Origin: Gammaproteobacteria bacterium
Lineage (GTDB): Bacteria > Pseudomonadota > Gammaproteobacteria > Steroidobacterales > Woeseiaceae
DNA length: 64,000 bases
Direction of reading: 5' to 3'
NCBI GenBank assembly: GCA_022600955.1
Contig: JAHZJK010000031.1
Location: 62,001 to 126,000, forward strand
The position numbers were made by a program, and so were the translations under genes. This document shows positions 61,260-64,000 of this stretch, piece by piece. Numbering within the stretch: the first letter of the stretch is position 1; every line of letters begins with the position of its first letter. The notes below the pieces were generated by a model, which saw only the letters and a list, made by a program, of their open reading frames with translations, was not told the origin of the DNA and ran no database searches.

Positions 61260-62582
61260 TTACTCGATTGAGTCGAGAACGCGACGAACTCCTTCAAAAG
61301 ATTGTTGCATTTCGTCAGGGTCTGAGTTCAGGAATGGCGAAAACTGTAGCGTATCCATTCCGTTCCTGACGACGAGGTTTTCATCCCAAAAACACTTCTT
61401 GTGGGTTTCACCGCCGCGTGCACCAGGCGCACCGTCTCGCGGTGCCATTTCGATAGCGCCCATTAAACCGTAATTGCGGACATCTATGACATGTTTGTGG
61501 TCGGCAAAAGAGTGCAACAGGTCCTCAAACTGTTGTTCGAGGGCTTTCGCCTGCTCAAACGTGCCTTCTTCCTCATACAGGTCAAGGCAGGCGAGGCCCG
61601 CTGCAGCCGCAACTGGATGGCCGGAATACGTGTAGCCGTGAAAGATCTCAATCATATTTTCCGGGCCTTGCATAAAGGCGTTGTAAACACTATCGCGAAC
61701 CAGTACCGCTCCCATTGGAATAACACCGTTGGTAAGTCCTTTAGCCGTCGTGATGATGTCTGGTGTAACGCCGACACGCTGCGCACCGAATGGCGTGCCA
61801 AGCCGACCGAATGCCGCAATGACTTCATCAAAAATGAGCAATATCCCGTGGCGATCGCAAATATCGCGTAAGCGTTCGAGGTAGCCGACTGGCGGTGGCA
61901 GAACGCCGGTAGACCCGGCGATCGGTTCTACGATAACTGCCGCGATGTTACTGCCATCATGCAGGGCACAAAGCCGTTCGAGGTCATCTGCAAGCTCGAC
62001 ACCGTACTCCGGGAGTCCGCGAGTGAACGCGTTTCGCTCGAGATTGTGCGTGTGCCGGATATGATCGACGCCGGGGATCAGGTTAGCGCTGAATGCTTTT
62101 CGATTCGGCACCATTCCGCCGACTGACATTCCGCCAAAATTGACGCCGTGATAGCCGCGCTCACGACCGATAAGGCGTGTGCGGTTTCCCTCACCGCGAG
62201 CGCGGTGATACCCAAGTGCGATCTTGAGCGCTGTGTCCACAGATTCGGAGCCCGAATTCGTGAAAAAACAATGATCGATGCCATCCGGTGCGATTTGGGT
62301 GACGCGATCTGCGAGCTCAATTGCTTTGTTATTGGTCACCTGGAAGGTCATGCAGTAGTCGAGTTGGGCGACCTGTTTCTGAACAGCGTCAACGATTTTC
62401 GGGTGGCAGTGACCTGCACCCGAGGTCCAGAGACCGGAGAACATATCGTACAGCCGCGTCCCGTCCTCGGTCGTGTAGTAATGGCCTTCTGCGCCACTAA
62501 TGACCCGTGGCTTTTTCTTGAAGTCGCGGTTCGCGGTAAACGGCATCCAGTAGGCGTCGAGGTTTGTGGCAACACGGCTCAT
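61260..62582 (-). CDS. Class III omega-amino acid:pyruvate aminotransferase
   Basis: 440 residues from ATG 62582; an in-frame ATG at 62597 is also possible. NLDAYWMPFTANRDFKKKPR is the typical start of beta-alanine:pyruvate transaminases. The PLP lysine is in TTAKGLTNGVIPMGAV, and GYTYSGHPVAAAAGLACLDLY is the conserved phosphate-side loop. It removes the amino group of beta-alanine or another omega-amino acid to give the semialdehyde oxidised by the MmsA protein encoded downstream. It diverges from the PuuR-like regulator gene. Confidence 0.9.
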   Translation of the reverse strand: MSRVATNLDAYWMPFTANRDFKKKPRVISGAEGHYYTTEDGTRLYDMFSGLWTSGAGHCHPKIVDAVQKQVAQLDYCMTFQVTNNKAIELADRVTQIAPDGIDHCFFTNSGSESVDTALKIALGYHRARGEGNRTRLIGRERGYHGVNFGGMSVGGMVPNRKAFSANLIPGVDHIRHTHNLERNAFTRGLPEYGVELADDLERLCALHDGSNIAAVIVEPIAGSTGVLPPPVGYLERLRDICDRHGILLIFDEVIAAFGRLGTPFGAQRVGVTPDIITTAKGLTNGVIPMGAVLVRDSVYNAFMQGPENMIEIFHGYTYSGHPVAAAAGLACLDLYEEEGTFEQAKALEQQFEDLLHSFADHKHVIDVRNYGLMGAIEMAPRDGAPGARGGETHKKCFWDENLVVRNGMDTLQFSPFLNSDPDEMQQSFEGVRRVLDSIE

Positions 62583-62703
62583 CGGGGGCGGCTCCATATC
62601 AAATTGGCAAGAGAAGCGAATTCTACGCCTGAGCATGGATGTTAAACAATTAGTTAGTCAACGAATTATAAACTATTGATTTTATTAGTTTCTGGGGTGA
62701 GAA

Positions 62704-62721
62704 TGTTTACTAAGCTAAACA
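62704..62721 (+). promoter_or_regulatory. Inverted repeat, candidate operator for the XRE/cupin regulator
   Basis: TGTTTA, six bases, TAAACA: a perfect 6-bp inverted repeat, 20 bp before the regulator's ATG and in the divergent region with the transaminase gene. It is unlike the island's 18-bp element. PuuR-like proteins often bind AT-rich palindromes next to their own genes, so this is a likely self-operator. Confidence 0.45.
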
Positions 62722-62740
62722 CTTTCAAAGGATCCGCGTG

Positions 62741-63289
62741 ATGGAATCAGAAATTGGCCAGCGACTGCGCAACATTCGGACTCAGCTGGGATTGTCACAG
62801 CGGCAGCTATCGCGCCAGTCCGGTGTCGCTAACGCGACGATCTCTCAGATTGAGGCGGGCAAGCTAAACCCGACTGTCGGCATGCTGAAAAAAGTACTCG
62901 ACGGCGTCCCGATATCACTTGGTGAGTTTTTCGGAGATGAGTTTGAGGCGCGAGACAGGGTATTCTTTCGCGCCGACGAGTTAACCGAGATTGCGGATGG
63001 CGGCGTCTCCTTTCGCCAGGTTGGCACGAATCTTCAGAATCGTGCGATACAGCTCCTCAAGGAACAGTATCAGCCCGGTGCCGGCACGGGTAAACACGAA
63101 ATAACCCACGAAGGGGAGGAGTGCGGCATCATTCTGAGCGGGCGCCTCGAGGTTGTTGTCGGCGAGCAGACCGCTGTGTTGACTGCAGGCGATGCGTACT
63201 ACTTCAAGAGCAACCAGCCGCACTCTTTCCGAAATTCGGGCAACCAGCCCTGTGAGTTGATTACGGCCTGCACGCCGCCGACCTTCTAG
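62741..63289 (+). CDS. XRE-family regulator with cupin sensor domain (PuuR-like)
   Basis: 182 residues from ATG 62741, with AAGGA eight bases before; a GTG directly upstream is a minor alternative. The HTH_3 domain (about 5-60) reads IGQRLRNIRTQLGLSQRQLSRQSG, then NATISQIEAGKLNPTVGMLKKVLDG. A cupin_2 domain (about 105-178) carries HEGEECGIILSGRLEVVVGE and YYFKSNQPHSFRNSG. The layout matches PuuR, the putrescine pathway repressor. It probably controls the divergent omega-amino acid transaminase and mmsA genes. The effector may be an amino acid or polyamine. Confidence 0.92.
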   Translation: MESEIGQRLRNIRTQLGLSQRQLSRQSGVANATISQIEAGKLNPTVGMLKKVLDGVPISLGEFFGDEFEARDRVFFRADELTEIADGGVSFRQVGTNLQNRAIQLLKEQYQPGAGTGKHEITHEGEECGIILSGRLEVVVGEQTAVLTAGDAYYFKSNQPHSFRNSGNQPCELITACTPPTF

Positions 63290-63415
63290 CGTTTTCCACG
63301 AGAATGGTAAAAATATTCAAGAAAGAGGGAAAAAAGGCGTCGTTTGCTCTGGTCTTGAGGCGAGGTTTGGTGGCAAAGTAGCGCCCCTTCAGGGTATTGC
63401 TTAGAGTATTCCGTC

Positions 63416-64000
63416 ATGGGCCAGTTTGGCACAGAGTTTTGCGACCATTTCGCGATCGCGCGTTACGAGAACGACGCCTGGCAGGGCGCTTCAATTGAAC
63501 CCCTCAGGCCGCTGCAGATGCACCCCGCGTCGCATGTCTTCCACTACGCCAGCACCTGTTTCGAGGGCTTCAAGGCCTATCGATGGGAGGACGGCAAGGC
63601 GCGTATTTACCGTTTGCAGGATCATGTCGCACGTATGCAAAAAAGTGCGGAATCGCTACGGCTACCTGTACCAGACGCAGATCAGCTGGCAGCAATGGTC
63701 GTCGATCTCGTGGCACACCATATCGGGGATATTCCGAATCCACCGAGTTCTTTGTATCTTCGCCCAACACTGATAGGAACCCTGGAGAATATCGGCGCGG
63801 CTGCCGCACCGTCTACGGAAGCGACACTGTTTGTTCTGGCTTCACCCGTAGGCGACTATTTCTCCGGCGGCGCGGCGACGCTCAAATTATTGGTCGAGGA
63901 TCAGCGTGCCCGTTCGACGGAACAACTGGGAAGCACCAAAACCGGTGGCAATTATGCAGCGGCATTGGGTCCAACACTGGATGCAAAGGCACAGTACGGT
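63416..64000 (+). CDS. ilvE: Branched-chain amino acid aminotransferase, start only (cut by window edge)
   Basis: 195 codons from ATG 63416 to the window edge in an open frame. HVFHYASTCFEGFKAYRWEDGKARIYRLQDH is the fold-IV transaminase N-terminal pattern, with LYLRPTLIGTLENIG, and the PLP lysine expected within STKTGGNYAAALGP. It transfers amino groups between glutamate and leucine, isoleucine or valine oxo-acids. No clear ribosome site precedes the ATG, so the start is provisional. The preceding 126 bp contain nothing I can name. Confidence 0.85.
   Translation, partial: MGQFGTEFCDHFAIARYENDAWQGASIEPLRPLQMHPASHVFHYASTCFEGFKAYRWEDGKARIYRLQDHVARMQKSAESLRLPVPDADQLAAMVVDLVAHHIGDIPNPPSSLYLRPTLIGTLENIGAAAAPSTEATLFVLASPVGDYFSGGAATLKLLVEDQRARSTEQLGSTKTGGNYAAALGPTLDAKAQYG

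Noticed and set aside
62673..62688. CTATTGATTTTATTAG, which looks like the island operator
   Set aside because: The half-sites match but are 2 bp closer together and the core TTGTTATA is absent. It lies next to an unrelated regulator.
1..64000. tRNA, rRNA, CRISPR, transposase, integrase or prophage genes
   Set aside because: None was found on reading both strands; the island shows no mobility gene or flanking repeat.

Overview
The window reads as a compact chromosomal stretch of a Gram-negative bacterium, most likely a marine or sediment-type gammaproteobacterium. The signs are two large TonB-dependent receptors with the 'VSARKRDESLQ' plug start, Tat and Sec leaders, an oxaloacetate decarboxylase OadGAB set, an acylaminoacyl-peptidase-like S9 enzyme, very tight gene packing, and frequent GTG/TTG starts. 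Base composition looks like the mid-50s percent GC by eye. I cannot assign a genus. No rRNA, tRNA, CRISPR, insertion sequence, integrase or attachment site was seen, and no stretch longer than 300 bases lacks a gene.

Layout. 1-1.1 kb: the end of an exported lipase-like lipoprotein and a GST-like protein. 1.2-46.8 kb: one large catabolic island. It opens with an operon for a class III CoA-transferase, HyuA/HyuB (ATP-dependent oxoprolinase/hydantoinase family), a GntR/UTRA regulator, a dihydropyrimidinase-like cyclic amidase, a UreH/NicO-like membrane protein with a His-rich loop, an 88-residue protein and a His-tailed bicupin. Then come acyl-CoA ligase, amidohydrolase, HMG-CoA-lyase-like protein, a second CoA-transferase, LeuCD homologues, a TonB receptor, a divergent CpcT/CpeT-like secreted protein, a CMD protein, a double-bond reductase and a VAO/GlcD-type flavoprotein. 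A nine-gene leftward operon (30.9 to 23.9 kb) carries a DUF1838 protein, two VOC proteins, a reductase, an MFS carrier, an atypical alpha/beta hydrolase, a membrane protein, a DUF1330 protein and a nitrilase-superfamily amidase. A second CpeT-like protein, a second leftward operon (37.1 to 32.0 kb: VOC, aldehyde dehydrogenase, flavin monooxygenase, Asp/Glu-racemase-like enzyme, MFS) and a rightward set (amine oxidase, TonB receptor, isochorismatase-type amidase, HMGL-like lyase, VOC) complete it. 46.8-64 kb is more ordinary: methyltransferase, GPH transporter, S9 peptidase, oadGAB, a GT-C/GT2 glycosylation pair, M20 peptidase, MBL hydrolase, methylmalonate-semialdehyde dehydrogenase, omega-amino acid transaminase with a PuuR-like regulator, and the start of ilvE.

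The central observation is that every divergent or lead promoter region of the island (seven regions, eight copies) carries the same AT-rich 18-bp element, close to CTATTGTTATATnATTAG and partly palindromic. The divergent regions outside the island lack it. This points to one regulon, perhaps under the GntR/UTRA protein encoded in the first operon.

The enzyme set (two kinds of cyclic-amide hydrolase, linear amidases, an Asp/Glu-racemase/maleate-isomerase fold, LeuCD-type hydratase, CoA-transferases, two HMGL-type lyases, flavin oxidases, double-bond reductases, TonB uptake, and two secreted relatives of bilin lyases) fits breakdown of a nitrogen heterocycle through cyclic imide or lactam opening and then a substituted maleate/malate-CoA cleavage. 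A tetrapyrrole or maleimide substrate is my preferred but unproven reading.
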